Shown here: one piece after another, positions 50,855-60,372 of the stretch
Position numbering within the stretch: position 1 is the first letter of the stretch
How the letters are laid out: each line of letters starts with the position of its first letter
Assembly (NCBI GenBank): GCA_905216055.1
Contig: CAJMSH010000002.1
Span: forward strand, 1-64,000
From: an uncultured bacterium
Lineage (GTDB): Bacteria; Cyanobacteriota; Vampirovibrionia; Gastranaerophilales; Gastranaerophilaceae
Length of the DNA stretch: 64,000 bases
Direction: 5' to 3'
Translations under genes and position numbers: made by a program
The notes under the pieces: model-generated
Database searches by the model: none
What the model was told of the DNA's origin: nothing
The model's input: the letters and a program-made list of their open reading frames with translations, nothing else

Positions 50855-51664
50855 ATGAAGATAATTAAACCTGCATTACTAAAAGAAGGAGATACGATAG
50901 GAATTTTAGCACCTTCAGGCGCTATGGAAGATGATACAAACCTTCAAAGGGGTATTAAATTTTTTGAAAACAGAGGATATAAGGTTAAATTATCAGATAA
51001 TATATATAAAAAAAACAAATATCTTGCAGGCACAGATGAAGAAAGGCTAAATGCTCTGCATAAAATGTTTTCGGATAAATCGGTTAATGCAATAATATGT
51101 CTAAGAGGCGGATATGGAGCAATTAGATTAATCAACAAAATTGATTATGAATTAATCAGAGAAAACCCAAAAATTTTCTGCGGATATTCAGATATTACAG
51201 CACTTAACGCAATGTTTTTAAAACAAGCAGGACTTATGACCTATTCAGGTCCAATGATTTTGAGCGATTTCGGGCAAGAAAATATTTGTGAATACACGAT
51301 TAATAAATTTTTTGAAACAGTTTGTGAAGACAAATTTGACTACAAAGGCACATTCTGGGGCGGGAATTTATCAACACTTGTATCTCTTTGCGGGCAAGAT
51401 TTTATCCCTGACTTTGAATTTACACTATTTTTAGAAGATTTAAACGAGCCTCTTTATAAAATTGATAAAATGGTAACTCAATTATTCAACATTGAAAAAA
51501 TAAGAAAAAATACAAAAGCAATCGCAATCGGAGATTTTCTTGACTGCGAAAGCGTAGATTATATATTTGAGGAGCATAATCTTCCTTTAATTAAAAATTT
51601 TCCTGCATCTCATTCGGAGCGAAAAGCAACAATACCTTATGGTTTCAGCTATCTTTTAAAATAA
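50855..51664 (+). CDS. ldcA: Muramoyltetrapeptide LD-carboxypeptidase (peptidase S66)
   Basis: A 269-residue serine peptidase that trims D-Ala from recycled muropeptides. It has the N-terminal LLKEGDTIGILAPSGAM, CLRGGYGAIRL, the nucleophile serine in FCGYSDITALN, the LYKIDKMVTQL segment and the catalytic His in PASHSERKATIPYG. It is somewhat shorter than the usual 300 residues. AAAAGGAAA precedes ATG; no signal peptide, so cytoplasmic. Confidence 0.88.
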   Translation: MKIIKPALLKEGDTIGILAPSGAMEDDTNLQRGIKFFENRGYKVKLSDNIYKKNKYLAGTDEERLNALHKMFSDKSVNAIICLRGGYGAIRLINKIDYELIRENPKIFCGYSDITALNAMFLKQAGLMTYSGPMILSDFGQENICEYTINKFFETVCEDKFDYKGTFWGGNLSTLVSLCGQDFIPDFEFTLFLEDLNEPLYKIDKMVTQLFNIEKIRKNTKAIAIGDFLDCESVDYIFEEHNLPLIKNFPASHSERKATIPYGFSYLLK

Positions 51665-51704
51665 TAATAAGCAAATAATTAATTTTATATTAAGTATGTA
51701 TTAT

Positions 51705-51720
51705 CTCAAAATTTTTTGAG
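51705..51720. promoter_or_regulatory. Perfect palindrome upstream of nifU
   Basis: CTCAAAATTTTTTGAG is a 7+7 bp palindrome 44 bp before the nifU start, followed by an AT-rich TAAAATATATATTATG. It could be an operator or a short hairpin ending the upstream transcript; nothing distinguishes these. Confidence 0.3.
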
Positions 51721-51763
51721 CTAAAATATATATTATGTAGTAGATAAATAAGGATAAAAGACT

Positions 51764-52612
51764 ATGTGGGATTATTCAGATAAAGTTATAGATCATTACA
51801 GAAACCCTCGTAATGTAGGAAAAATCGATAATGCAGATGCAATAGGTGAAGCCGGTTCACTTACATGCGGCGACTCGTTAAAAATATATTTAAAAATTAA
51901 AGACGGAGTTGTTACTGATGCAAAATTTCAAACCTTCGGCTGCGGATCAGCAGTAGCAAGCTCTAGCATCTTAACAGAAATGATTATCGGTAAAACAATT
52001 GATGAAGTAAAAAAAATTACAAACAAAGATATTGCAGATGAACTTGGCGGACTTCCTCCTGAAAAAATGCACTGCTCAGTTATGGGCTATGAAGCTTTAG
52101 AAGATGCTTTGAAAAATTACGATGATTACACAGATTTGGATGACATCAGAAACGAAGATGCCGCAAATAAACAAAGAGAAAAAATCGTTTGCACATGCTT
52201 TGGAATTACAGAAAACGTAATTTGGGATGCTATAAAAATGAACGGACTTAAAACTGTTGAAGAAATCACAAATTACACAAAAGCAGGCGGAGCTTGCGGA
52301 AAATGCAAAGGGTTAATTCAAGATATAATTGACACTTACTACAAAAAAGAAGAACACGAGAAAGAAGAATCAACACTTTCACCTGCTCAAAAGATTTTGA
52401 AAATCAACAATGTTATAGAAAATCAAATTTCAAATGAATTGAGAAAAGACGGCGGAGATATCACATTAGTAGACATTGACGGCAATAAAGTTATGGTAAA
52501 ACTTCGCGGGAAATGTTCAGGCTGCAAAAATTCTCACCTAACTCTTAAAGCATTTGTTGAAAAAACTTTAAGAGATACTGTTGATTCAAATATTGAAGTT
52601 GTAGAGGTATAA
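51764..52612 (+). CDS. nifU: NifU-type Fe-S cluster scaffold
   Basis: A 282-residue three-domain scaffold. The N-terminal IscU-like domain has MWDYSDKVIDHYRNPRNVG, SLTCGDSLKI, TFGCGSAVASSS and MHCSVMGYEAL with the three ligand cysteines. The central BFD-like [2Fe-2S] domain has CTCFGIT and GGACGKCKG. The C-terminal NifU domain has LRGKCSGCKNSHLTLK with CX2C. This full architecture is typical of anaerobes and epsilon/cyanobacterial relatives, where it serves general Fe-S assembly. It lies 2 nt before nifS. Confidence 0.94.
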   Translation: MWDYSDKVIDHYRNPRNVGKIDNADAIGEAGSLTCGDSLKIYLKIKDGVVTDAKFQTFGCGSAVASSSILTEMIIGKTIDEVKKITNKDIADELGGLPPEKMHCSVMGYEALEDALKNYDDYTDLDDIRNEDAANKQREKIVCTCFGITENVIWDAIKMNGLKTVEEITNYTKAGGACGKCKGLIQDIIDTYYKKEEHEKEESTLSPAQKILKINNVIENQISNELRKDGGDITLVDIDGNKVMVKLRGKCSGCKNSHLTLKAFVEKTLRDTVDSNIEVVEV

Positions 52613-52614
52613 AA

Positions 52615-53808
52615 ATGAGTTTAATATATTTAGATAATAACGCAACGACAAAAGTTGATCCTCAAGTATTGGGAGCAATGCTTCCGTATTTTCAGGATGA
52701 ATATGCAAACCCATCAAGCGTATATGAGTTTGCAAAACGTTCTAACCATGCAGTAAAAGAAGCTCGTGGAGTTATGAAAGACTTTTTTAACGCAAAAGAT
52801 GAAAAAGAAATAATCTTCACATCCTGCGGTTCTGAAAGTGCAAATACAGCAATCCGCGGCGTCTTAAACATGAACAAAAATAAAAGACACATAATAACAA
52901 CAAAAGTTGAACACCCTTGTGTTTTAAATCTTTATAAAACACTTGAAAAAGAAGGATATAACGTTGATTATATCGGAGTAAATTCAAACGGTGAACTTGA
53001 TTTAGCACAATTAGAAGATGCAATCAATGATGATACGGCACTTGTATCTGTTATGTATGCAAACAACGAAACAGGTGTAATCTTCCCGATTGAAAAGATT
53101 TCTGAAATTATTAAATCAAAGAACAAAGAAACAAAATTCTTCGTAGATGCTGTTCAAGTTTCAGGTAAAATACCAATAGATGTTCAATCTCTTGGCGTTG
53201 ATTTAATGGGAATTTCAGGGCACAAGTTCCATGCACCTAAAGGAATCGGAGCTTTGTATGTTAATTCAAAAACTCTGATTACCCCGTTAATTATCGGCGG
53301 GCACCAAGAACGAGGCAAACGTGCAGGGACAGAAAATGTTCCATACATTGTCGGTATGGCAAAAGCCGCAGAATTGGCTCAAGACCATTTGAAATACGAA
53401 GCAACTGAAGTAAAAAGACTTCGTGACAAATTGGAAAAGAATATCGTAAAAAATGTATTCAATGCAAGATTAAATGCAGGTATTGTAAACAGAGTTCCAA
53501 ATACAACAAATATCGGATTTGAATATATTGAAGGGGAATTAATCTTACTTCACTTGAGCGATTTAGGAATTTGTGCAAGCTCAGGCAGCGCCTGCACATC
53601 AGGTTCACTAGAACCAAGCCACGTATTAAGAGCTATGAATGTTCCATTCACAGCAATTCACGGAAGCATAAGATTTTCATTAAGCAAATTCACAACAGAA
53701 AAAGAAATTGATTATGTCTGTGAAAAAATGCCTGCTATTATTGATAAATTAACAAGAATTTCACCTTTCCAAGATGAATTGGAAGCTCTAAAAAGATTGA
53801 GACATTAA
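52615..53808 (+). CDS. nifS: Cysteine desulfurase (NifS/IscS)
   Basis: A 397-residue PLP enzyme giving sulfur to NifU and likely MnmA. It opens YLDNNATTKVDPQV, has the TSCGSESANTAIRG and NNETGVIFPI blocks, the PLP lysine in DLMGISGHKFHAPKGIGALYV, and the active Cys in CASSGSACTSGSLEPSHVLRAM. Length normal. Forms an operon with nifU ended by a strong terminator. Confidence 0.95.
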   Translation: MSLIYLDNNATTKVDPQVLGAMLPYFQDEYANPSSVYEFAKRSNHAVKEARGVMKDFFNAKDEKEIIFTSCGSESANTAIRGVLNMNKNKRHIITTKVEHPCVLNLYKTLEKEGYNVDYIGVNSNGELDLAQLEDAINDDTALVSVMYANNETGVIFPIEKISEIIKSKNKETKFFVDAVQVSGKIPIDVQSLGVDLMGISGHKFHAPKGIGALYVNSKTLITPLIIGGHQERGKRAGTENVPYIVGMAKAAELAQDHLKYEATEVKRLRDKLEKNIVKNVFNARLNAGIVNRVPNTTNIGFEYIEGELILLHLSDLGICASSGSACTSGSLEPSHVLRAMNVPFTAIHGSIRFSLSKFTTEKEIDYVCEKMPAIIDKLTRISPFQDELEALKRLRH

Positions 53809-53837
53809 TCTCTAAACTAATACTTTTTACTAATAAT

Positions 53838-53872
53838 AAAAAAATCGTAGTGCTAAAGCTCTACGATTTTTT
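53838..53872 (+). terminator. Terminator after nifS
   Basis: AAAAAATCGTAG pairs with CTACGATTTTTT around a 10-nt loop. Confidence 0.88.
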
Positions 53873-53961
53873 GTTTAAATACAAATTTTTTCAAATACCA
53901 ACCTTGTAGAATAGTTTTCGATAACAATCACATTTATCCTATCTGTAAGGAGTTTACGGTT

Positions 53962-54894
53962 ATGAAAAAATTTATAATTATTTTCGGTATCTTAATTATT
54001 GCAACCCCTTGCACAATTGCAAGCCAATACGGAACAATTCTCGATAATTTAGAAAATTCGTTATACGGTTTTACATACACAACATCAGATGATGCCTCAA
54101 GACTTTCCAGAATAGAAAAAAGCGTATACGGGCAAAGCAAGCCAAATAAAACAATAAATGAACGTATTGCATCTTTAAAGAAAGATATGTCAGCAGAACA
54201 GATAGGTCAAGAAATTGCGCCAAAAGAAGACACCTTTGCAGAAGATGAATACAAATATAATGACAAACTTGCACAAGAAAAGCTTCCGCCAGCAGGAGCA
54301 AACGTAGATTACCCATCTGTAAACGCACTTGAAAAACAAGTTTTTAATCAGGAATTTAAAACCCAAGATTTAAACAGCAGGCTTGCAAATCTTGAGAAAA
54401 AAGCTCTTGGTCAAACCTATGAAACAGATGCTTTTTCATCACGTGTAGAAAGATTACAATCAAAAATTCAACCTGAAGAACTTATGGAAAATAAATTAGC
54501 AAATTCCTCAGATGATTTTTATGGAGACACATCAATACCTCTCGATAAAAATTACAAGCTTGATGAATATCAGCCCCCTGAATTTGACTATGATTCATAC
54601 AACAAACATGAAAATAAACCAGAAAGAATCAATCTTGCATCAGTTGAAAAATCAATATTTAAGCATTCATTCAACAATGATAATATGCCAAACAGACTTG
54701 CCCGTCTTGAATCAACTATGTTTGGAACAACATTTGATACAGATTCTCAGGAGGACCGTTTGAGACGTATCTCTAGCGCTTACAAAGCTCAAAAAACAGC
54801 CAGTAGATACGACTCAAACAAATTTTCCCAGAACATGGCAACCGCGATGCAGATTGGTACAATCTTACTAATGATTTTAGCCTGTGTCCTTTAG
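53962..54894 (+). CDS. Exported protein with about four YG-type repeats and C-terminal membrane helix
   Basis: A 310-residue protein with signal peptide (KKFIIIFGILIIATPCTIA). It carries repeated units of the form L/VEKxxxGxxxxTxDxxxRLxxLE: around residues 25-50 (LENSLYGFTYTTSDDASRL), 113-140 (LEKQVFNQEFKTQDLNSRL), 145-160, and 230-265 (VEKSIFKHSFNNDNMPNRL, LESTMFGTTFDTDSQEDRL). It ends in a hydrophobic helix (QIGTILLMILACVL). Such repeats are known from cyanobacterial and melainabacterial exported proteins, but I do not know their role. Confidence 0.65.
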   Translation: MKKFIIIFGILIIATPCTIASQYGTILDNLENSLYGFTYTTSDDASRLSRIEKSVYGQSKPNKTINERIASLKKDMSAEQIGQEIAPKEDTFAEDEYKYNDKLAQEKLPPAGANVDYPSVNALEKQVFNQEFKTQDLNSRLANLEKKALGQTYETDAFSSRVERLQSKIQPEELMENKLANSSDDFYGDTSIPLDKNYKLDEYQPPEFDYDSYNKHENKPERINLASVEKSIFKHSFNNDNMPNRLARLESTMFGTTFDTDSQEDRLRRISSAYKAQKTASRYDSNKFSQNMATAMQIGTILLMILACVL

Positions 54895-54994
54895 AAAATT
54901 ATCAATAAAAAATAAAAATTTATTTTTTTAATACCATACATTTAAAAACATAAAGGCAATTGCAATAGGTTAAAAATTAAGCTAAAATTATTCT

Positions 54995-55951
54995 ATGAAT
55001 TGTGAAACTTTAATAAAAATAAAAGATTTGTTTGTTGAATATCACACAAATAAAGGAATATTAGGCGGCAAAAAGACAATCCACGCCGTAAACGGGGTCT
55101 CATTAGATATTCATAAAGGAGAAATTCTTGCACTTGCAGGAGAATCAGGTTGCGGCAAATCAACAATAGCAAAAGCAATTTTACGTCTTGAGCCATCTAA
55201 ATCTGGCGAAGTCTTAATTAACGGCAAAAATATTTTATCTTTGAATAAAAAGGATTTAAAAGAATTTCGCAAACATGCACAAATGGTTTTTCAAAATCCA
55301 TACGCAAGCCTAAATCCCAAAATGAAAATAATTGATATTCTAAAAGAACCGCTTGAAATCAATACGGATTATTCAAAAAACAAAATCGAAGAAATTATTA
55401 AAGAAAAAATCAAACTTGTAGGTTTGGATGAAAGCTGTCTTGAATTATATCCGCACGAATTTTCAGGCGGACAAAGACAAAGAATAGCAATTGCAAGAGC
55501 ATTAGTTTTAAATCCTGAATTTATAATTGCAGATGAACCTGTAAGCGCTTTAGATGTAAGTATTCAAGCTCAAGTAATCAATCTTTTAAAAGAGCTTAAA
55601 GAGAAATACAACCTTACAATAATACTGATTACCCACGATATGAGCGTAATCCAATACCTTGCAGATAGAGTTGCTATTATGTATCTTGGAGAAATTGTCG
55701 AATCTGGAAAAACATCTGATATATTTTCATCTCCGCTTCATCCGTACACAAAAGCACTTTTAAGTTCAGTTCCTCAAATAGATAAAACAGGCAAAAAGAC
55801 TATTCTTAAAGGCGAATTACCATCCCCAGAAAATTTACCCGCAGGCTGCAAATTCCACACAAGATGCCCGAGAGTAATGGATAAATGCCAAAATTACATT
55901 CCTGAAGAAAAAGGAAGTTCACATAAAGTAAAATGTTTTCTGTATGACTAA
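54995..55951 (+). CDS. Oligopeptide-type ABC transporter ATPase (OppF/DppF-like)
   Basis: A 318-residue ATPase. Walker A is GESGCGKST, the Q-loop MVFQNPYASLNPKM, signature FSGGQRQRIAIARAL, Walker B FIIADEPVSALDVS and H-loop ILITHDMSV. The C-terminal oligo_HPY zinc-finger-like region HPYTKALLSSVPQ ... GCKFHTRCPRVMDKC places it in the peptide/nickel group. No permease or binding protein genes are adjacent, so its partners must be elsewhere. Confidence 0.9.
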   Translation: MNCETLIKIKDLFVEYHTNKGILGGKKTIHAVNGVSLDIHKGEILALAGESGCGKSTIAKAILRLEPSKSGEVLINGKNILSLNKKDLKEFRKHAQMVFQNPYASLNPKMKIIDILKEPLEINTDYSKNKIEEIIKEKIKLVGLDESCLELYPHEFSGGQRQRIAIARALVLNPEFIIADEPVSALDVSIQAQVINLLKELKEKYNLTIILITHDMSVIQYLADRVAIMYLGEIVESGKTSDIFSSPLHPYTKALLSSVPQIDKTGKKTILKGELPSPENLPAGCKFHTRCPRVMDKCQNYIPEEKGSSHKVKCFLYD

Positions 55952-55970
55952 TCTGTGATATAATTGCTTT

Positions 55971-56423
55971 ATGGACAGAAAAATTATTACAACAAATAGA
56001 AAAGCCTTCCACGACTACACAATTATAGAAAAATATGTAGCCGGAATTGTCTTAACAGGCACTGAAATAAAATCTATACGAAAAAATGCAATAAATCTAA
56101 AAGACAGCTTCTGCAAAATAGATGATAATGAAATTTTTCTGTACAATTGCCACATATCACCATACGAACAAGGCAACAGATTTAATCACGAAGCAGAACG
56201 AGTAAGAAAACTTCTGCTCAATAAAAAAGAAATTTTAAAAATGCAAACAAAAGTAAAGCAGGATAATTATACAATTGTTCCGCTGGAAGTATTTTTGCTA
56301 AACGGTTTTGCAAAAGTTGAAATTGCGCTTGCAAAAGGTAAAAAGCTTCATGACAAACGCGATGATATTGCAAAAAAAGACCATGCCAGAGAAATGGATA
56401 GAGCATCCAAAATCAGATATTAA
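55971..56423 (+). CDS. smpB: SsrA-binding protein SmpB
   Basis: A 150-residue partner of tmRNA in ribosome rescue. It has ITTNRKAFHDYTIIEKYVAGIVLTG, GTEIKSIRKNAINLKDSFC, CHISPYEQGNRFNHEAERVRKLLL and a basic C-terminal tail after GKKLHDKRDDIAKKDHAREM. Length and order are standard. The tmRNA gene is not seen in this window. Confidence 0.95.
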   Translation: MDRKIITTNRKAFHDYTIIEKYVAGIVLTGTEIKSIRKNAINLKDSFCKIDDNEIFLYNCHISPYEQGNRFNHEAERVRKLLLNKKEILKMQTKVKQDNYTIVPLEVFLLNGFAKVEIALAKGKKLHDKRDDIAKKDHAREMDRASKIRY

Positions 56424-56449
56424 GATATAAAACTTTTGGAGTAATTTAT

Positions 56450-57442
56450 ATGAAAGTCGTTATTTTAGGTAAAGGTGAAATGTTATCTAACCTTATAGAA
56501 GGTACGCTTAATGCAAATTGCGAAATTGCAGGGATTTTTCGCTATGAAAGAACCGCAATGTCACCTTTATTACTTGCGATAAGAGACTTTTTCAAAAGTT
56601 CATCAGATGTAACCTTGATAAAACAATACAAATTACATGAAATAAAATGTCACTCTGCAAATTCTGAAGATTTCAAAAAAGAAATATTAAAATTAAACGC
56701 AGATGTAATATTAGTCGGAACTTGGAAAGAAAAATTGAAAAAAGAAATTATAGATTTACCTGTAATTGCATCTGTTAATGTTCACCCCTCATTTCTTCCA
56801 AAATACAGAGGACCAAACCCTTATCTACAAACAATTCTGCATGGCGAAAAGAAATCAGGAGTAACCTTCCATCTTATAAATGAAAAATATGATGAAGGTG
56901 CAATCCTTGAGCAAAAAGAAATTGAAATATTTCCGACAGATACCGGCAAAGAATTGAGAGAACGAACTGTTTATCAAGCAAGACTATTGTGCACGGAAAT
57001 TCTTAATAAGTTACGTGACGGCTTAATAATCCCGGTAAATCAAAATGAAAAAGAAGCAACATATTTTCCAAACATAACTCCAGATGATATGATGCTCAAT
57101 TTTGAAAAAGAAACAGCGGAGCAAATCCATGCCAGAATAAGAGCACTCCACCCTTGGCTTCCTTGCTATTACACTCATAAAAACAAATATTTTATTCCAA
57201 ATCCTTACAAACTAAGAATTTTAGACGAAGAACAAACAACAAAAATTTTGAAAAAAAATAAAATATCACATCCAAAAGTCGGTAATATTATAAATACAAA
57301 TTATAAATCACGTTCGATAACCGTAATGTGTAAAGATTGGAAATCGATAAAAATGATTGGAACCCATCTTTATGGATTCATTAACAAGCCACTTACTCAA
57401 ATTTATATTAAAAATTTGGATATACAACAAATACGGGATTAA
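56450..57442 (+). CDS. Formyltransferase family protein (Fmt-like, divergent)
   Basis: A 330-residue protein with the formyltransferase catalytic block VNVHPSFLPKYRGPNPYLQTI (the usual Fmt reads SLLPRxRGxxPI), then GVTFHLINEKYDEGAILEQKEI including the Asp of the D-E/T-G loop. The N-terminus VVILGKGEMLSNLIEG differs from the canonical Fmt start (FMGTPxF), and the C-terminal domain is OB-like. It may be the methionyl-tRNA formyltransferase of this lineage or a sugar-nucleotide formyltransferase. Located between smpB and mgtE. Confidence 0.65.
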   Translation: MKVVILGKGEMLSNLIEGTLNANCEIAGIFRYERTAMSPLLLAIRDFFKSSSDVTLIKQYKLHEIKCHSANSEDFKKEILKLNADVILVGTWKEKLKKEIIDLPVIASVNVHPSFLPKYRGPNPYLQTILHGEKKSGVTFHLINEKYDEGAILEQKEIEIFPTDTGKELRERTVYQARLLCTEILNKLRDGLIIPVNQNEKEATYFPNITPDDMMLNFEKETAEQIHARIRALHPWLPCYYTHKNKYFIPNPYKLRILDEEQTTKILKKNKISHPKVGNIINTNYKSRSITVMCKDWKSIKMIGTHLYGFINKPLTQIYIKNLDIQQIRD

Positions 57443-57474
57443 AAATTATTCTATGTTTATAATATAATAATATT

Positions 57475-58842
57475 ATGATGAACGTTCAAAACATTGTCGA
57501 CAGAATAAGAGAAATCATGGACGATGAAACACTTGATCAACTTAAAGAAGAGTTGAACAGTTATCACGTTGCAGATTTAGCTGACATATTTCAAGAGTTG
57601 AAACCTGAAGAAAGAATTCAATGTTTCAAATTGCTTGAAATTGAAAAAGCTGCCGATTTAATGGAATATTTACCCCCTCAAATGCAAGTAGAACTTTTAA
57701 GCGATATTGATGAAAACCTTGCATCACAAATTTTGACTCAACTTCCACACGATGCTGCAGCCGATGTCTTAGGCGATATGGAAGAAGATGAAAGTGAAAC
57801 CTACTTAGACAAACTTCCGCACAAATTTTCAGAAGAAGTCAGAGAACTTTTAACATATAATGAAGACACTGCTGGCGGTATTATGAACCCTTCAGTATTA
57901 ACAGTTAATTCAGACATGAGCGTTCAAGACGTTTTAAATCATATAAGAATTAAAGCTGAACAAGACAATATGGAGCTTTATTATGTATACGTTGTGGATA
58001 AACAAAATCACCTTTTAGGTGTTGTTTCTCTTAGAAAATTATTAACCTCTCCAACAAATCAAAAAGTTGAAGATATTATGATTTCAGATATAGTAAAACT
58101 TCATGTTGATGATTACAGCGACTTTATAATTGATGAATTTATGAAATACCAATATAACGCATTACCGGTAGTTGATTTATATAACAGACTAAAGGGGATG
58201 ATTACTTGGGATGACGTTCATGATTTGTTTGAAGAAGAAACAACAGAAGAAATCTACCAATCTTCAGGTATTTCAACAGAAGTAGTTGATGAAGATGAAA
58301 TTCTGACAGGTAATATTTTAAATGCGATAAGAGCGAGAACTCCTTGGCTTTTCATTACTTTAATAGGAGAATTTATTGCTGTAAATGTAGGCAATCATTT
58401 TGATCATACCTTGCAAGCACTCCCGATTATTGCAATATTTATGCCGCTATTGGCCGGTCTTGGCGGGAATATCGGCACTCAAAGTATTACATTAATTGTT
58501 AGAGGCTTGTCAACCGGTCAAATCAGTCTTGGTTCGGCAATTCATCATATACTTAGAGAAGCTTTAATCGGACTTGTTATCGGAACCATCTTTGGTGTTT
58601 TAGTAACCCTTGTATGCTGGGGATGGCAACATAGCAAAGCTTTAGGTGCCGTAGTCGGAATTGCAATGGCTATTAATATGACTATGGCAACAATTATTGG
58701 TACATTTACACCATTTGCACTAAAAGCAATGAAAGTAGATCCTGCAGTCGCATCAGGTCCTGTAATTGCGACAACAATTGACGTGTTAGGGTTGGCAATC
58801 TATTTTACATTAGTGTCAACTTATTTAATTAAGGTTATGTAA
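57475..58842 (+). CDS. mgtE: Magnesium transporter MgtE
   Basis: A 455-residue Mg2+ channel. The N domain is alpha-superhelical with LADIFQELKPEERIQCFKLL repeats. Two CBS domains follow (MNPSVLTVNSDMSVQDVL; VEDIMISDIVKLHVDDY). The C-terminal pore domain has five membrane helices with TPWLFITLIGEFIAV, MPLLAGLGGNIGTQS and a final IDVLGLAIYFTLV. The acidic residues that sense Mg2+ in the cytosol are abundant. It is followed by the LCP gene 13 nt later. Confidence 0.93.
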   Translation: MMNVQNIVDRIREIMDDETLDQLKEELNSYHVADLADIFQELKPEERIQCFKLLEIEKAADLMEYLPPQMQVELLSDIDENLASQILTQLPHDAAADVLGDMEEDESETYLDKLPHKFSEEVRELLTYNEDTAGGIMNPSVLTVNSDMSVQDVLNHIRIKAEQDNMELYYVYVVDKQNHLLGVVSLRKLLTSPTNQKVEDIMISDIVKLHVDDYSDFIIDEFMKYQYNALPVVDLYNRLKGMITWDDVHDLFEEETTEEIYQSSGISTEVVDEDEILTGNILNAIRARTPWLFITLIGEFIAVNVGNHFDHTLQALPIIAIFMPLLAGLGGNIGTQSITLIVRGLSTGQISLGSAIHHILREALIGLVIGTIFGVLVTLVCWGWQHSKALGAVVGIAMAINMTMATIIGTFTPFALKAMKVDPAVASGPVIATTIDVLGLAIYFTLVSTYLIKVM

Positions 58843-58855
58843 AAAGGTAAAAAAT

Positions 58856-60193
58856 ATGGCAAACAATCAAAGATACAGAAGAAGAGAAGTAAATGGAAGA
58901 ACAGAAGCTTTTATAAAACATCAAAAACAATTAAGAGAAGAACGCGCATCATTTGCAAAAGTTCTGATAGGAATGACAATTGTTTTTATTGGTATTATTT
59001 TGGGCATATTTGTACTTTCTGATAACGAAGAATTTTTAGAAAAACATTTTGGAGAAGATTCAATTATTACACAACTATTCCAAAAGCTAAATATTAGTAA
59101 CGCAAATAAAGAACATGCAGATTTTGCATTACCTTTCGGCCTAAGACGTCAAAATATATTATTTTTAGGTGTTGATGTAAGTGGAAACCCTAAAGATTTA
59201 TGGACAGGAACAAGAACCGATACAATTATACTTTTAAATATTGATCCGAGAACAAAATCAGTCAATGCACTATCAATACCTAGAGACAGTAAAGTTTATT
59301 TACCTGGAGATAATGGCGTAAACAAAATTAATGCAGCCCATGCAATAGGCGGTATTGAAATGACTAAAAAAACAATAGAAGACACATTAGGAGTTCATAT
59401 CGACAGATATATTATGGTTCATGATGCTGCAGTAAAAGAAATTGTTGACGCAATGGACGGTGTAGATGTTTATATTGAAAAGCCAATGCACTATAACGAT
59501 TACTCAGGTCATTTATTTATAAATTTTTCAAAAGGTATGCACCACTTAACAGGTCAAGAAGCTGTTGAATATTTACGTTTCAGACACGATGCTCTTGGCG
59601 ATATCGGAAGAACTCAAAGACAACAATGGCTTTTAAGAAGTATTCTAACAAAATTAAAACAACCTTCTACTATTACAAAAATTCCTGATATTATATCCGT
59701 TGCAAAGAAATACGTAAAAACAGATATGTCATTTTACGAAATGTCACAGTATGCAGCACTTGCAAAACATATAGATATGGATAAAATTGAAATAGCAATG
59801 CTTCCGGGAGCGCCAAACAAAAGAGGATATATAAGCTATTGGATTTTAGACCCGGAAAAAACACAAGAAGTTATAAACAGAGTAATTTATCGTGATAAAG
59901 CACCTGTTGAAGATATGACAAATCTTAGTGCAAGTATTTTAAGTTCAAATTCATCAAAACTTCCACAAGTAGAACAAGCACTAAATGCTGCAGGCATAAA
60001 TATCAAATGCAGAGGAACAGCCTCAAGAGCTCACTCACAATTTATTGCTCACTCATCAAAAATAACAAACGAATATTACAATCATCTTGCAAAGGAAAAT
60101 CCATCATTAGCTAATTTGCAATTTGTATATGATCCTGTAAATTATCAATGTGGTCAAACTGATTTTACAATTATACTTTCAGGGGATCAATAA
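58856..60193 (+). CDS. LytR-CpsA-Psr (LCP) family cell-wall polymer ligase
   Basis: A 445-residue membrane protein: short basic cytoplasmic N-terminus, one helix (VLIGMTIVFIGIILGIFVL, about 38-57), then the LCP domain with NILFLGVDVSGNP, RTDTIILLNIDPRTKSVNALSIPRDS, NKINAAHAIGG and YLRFRHDALGDIGRTQRQQ supplying the arginines and aspartates that bind polyprenyl pyrophosphate. The C-terminal LytR_C domain spans about 345-440. LCP enzymes attach glycopolymers to peptidoglycan. Confidence 0.9.
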   Translation: MANNQRYRRREVNGRTEAFIKHQKQLREERASFAKVLIGMTIVFIGIILGIFVLSDNEEFLEKHFGEDSIITQLFQKLNISNANKEHADFALPFGLRRQNILFLGVDVSGNPKDLWTGTRTDTIILLNIDPRTKSVNALSIPRDSKVYLPGDNGVNKINAAHAIGGIEMTKKTIEDTLGVHIDRYIMVHDAAVKEIVDAMDGVDVYIEKPMHYNDYSGHLFINFSKGMHHLTGQEAVEYLRFRHDALGDIGRTQRQQWLLRSILTKLKQPSTITKIPDIISVAKKYVKTDMSFYEMSQYAALAKHIDMDKIEIAMLPGAPNKRGYISYWILDPEKTQEVINRVIYRDKAPVEDMTNLSASILSSNSSKLPQVEQALNAAGINIKCRGTASRAHSQFIAHSSKITNEYYNHLAKENPSLANLQFVYDPVNYQCGQTDFTIILSGDQ

Positions 60194-60216
60194 CAAATCT
60201 CTAACCGCTGATTTTT

Positions 60217-60290
60217 GTGCCTGTAGCTCAGCTGGATAGAGCGTTTCCCTCCGAAGGAAAAGGTCGTGCGTTCAAATCGCATCAGGCATA
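60217..60290 (+). tRNA. tRNA-Arg (CCG)
   Basis: Acceptor GTGCCTG pairs with CAGGCAT (first pair G-T), discriminator A. D arm GCTC/GAGC; anticodon stem TTTCC/GGAAA with loop CTCCGAA gives CCG; T arm GTGCG-TTCAAAT-CGCAT. CCA is not encoded. Confidence 0.9.
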
Positions 60291-60329
60291 AAAATCTTTA
60301 CACAAAATTTTATGATATAATAAATACGG

Positions 60330-60357
60330 TTGACAGCCGGTTTTAGCTTAATAAAAT
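60330..60357 (+). promoter_or_regulatory. Sigma-70 promoter of tRNA-Arg (CCT)
   Basis: TTGACA (60330-60335) is followed after 16 nt by TAAAAT (60352-60357), 16 nt before the tRNA gene. Confidence 0.7.
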
Positions 60358-60372
60358 CGAAGAAAAATGGAC

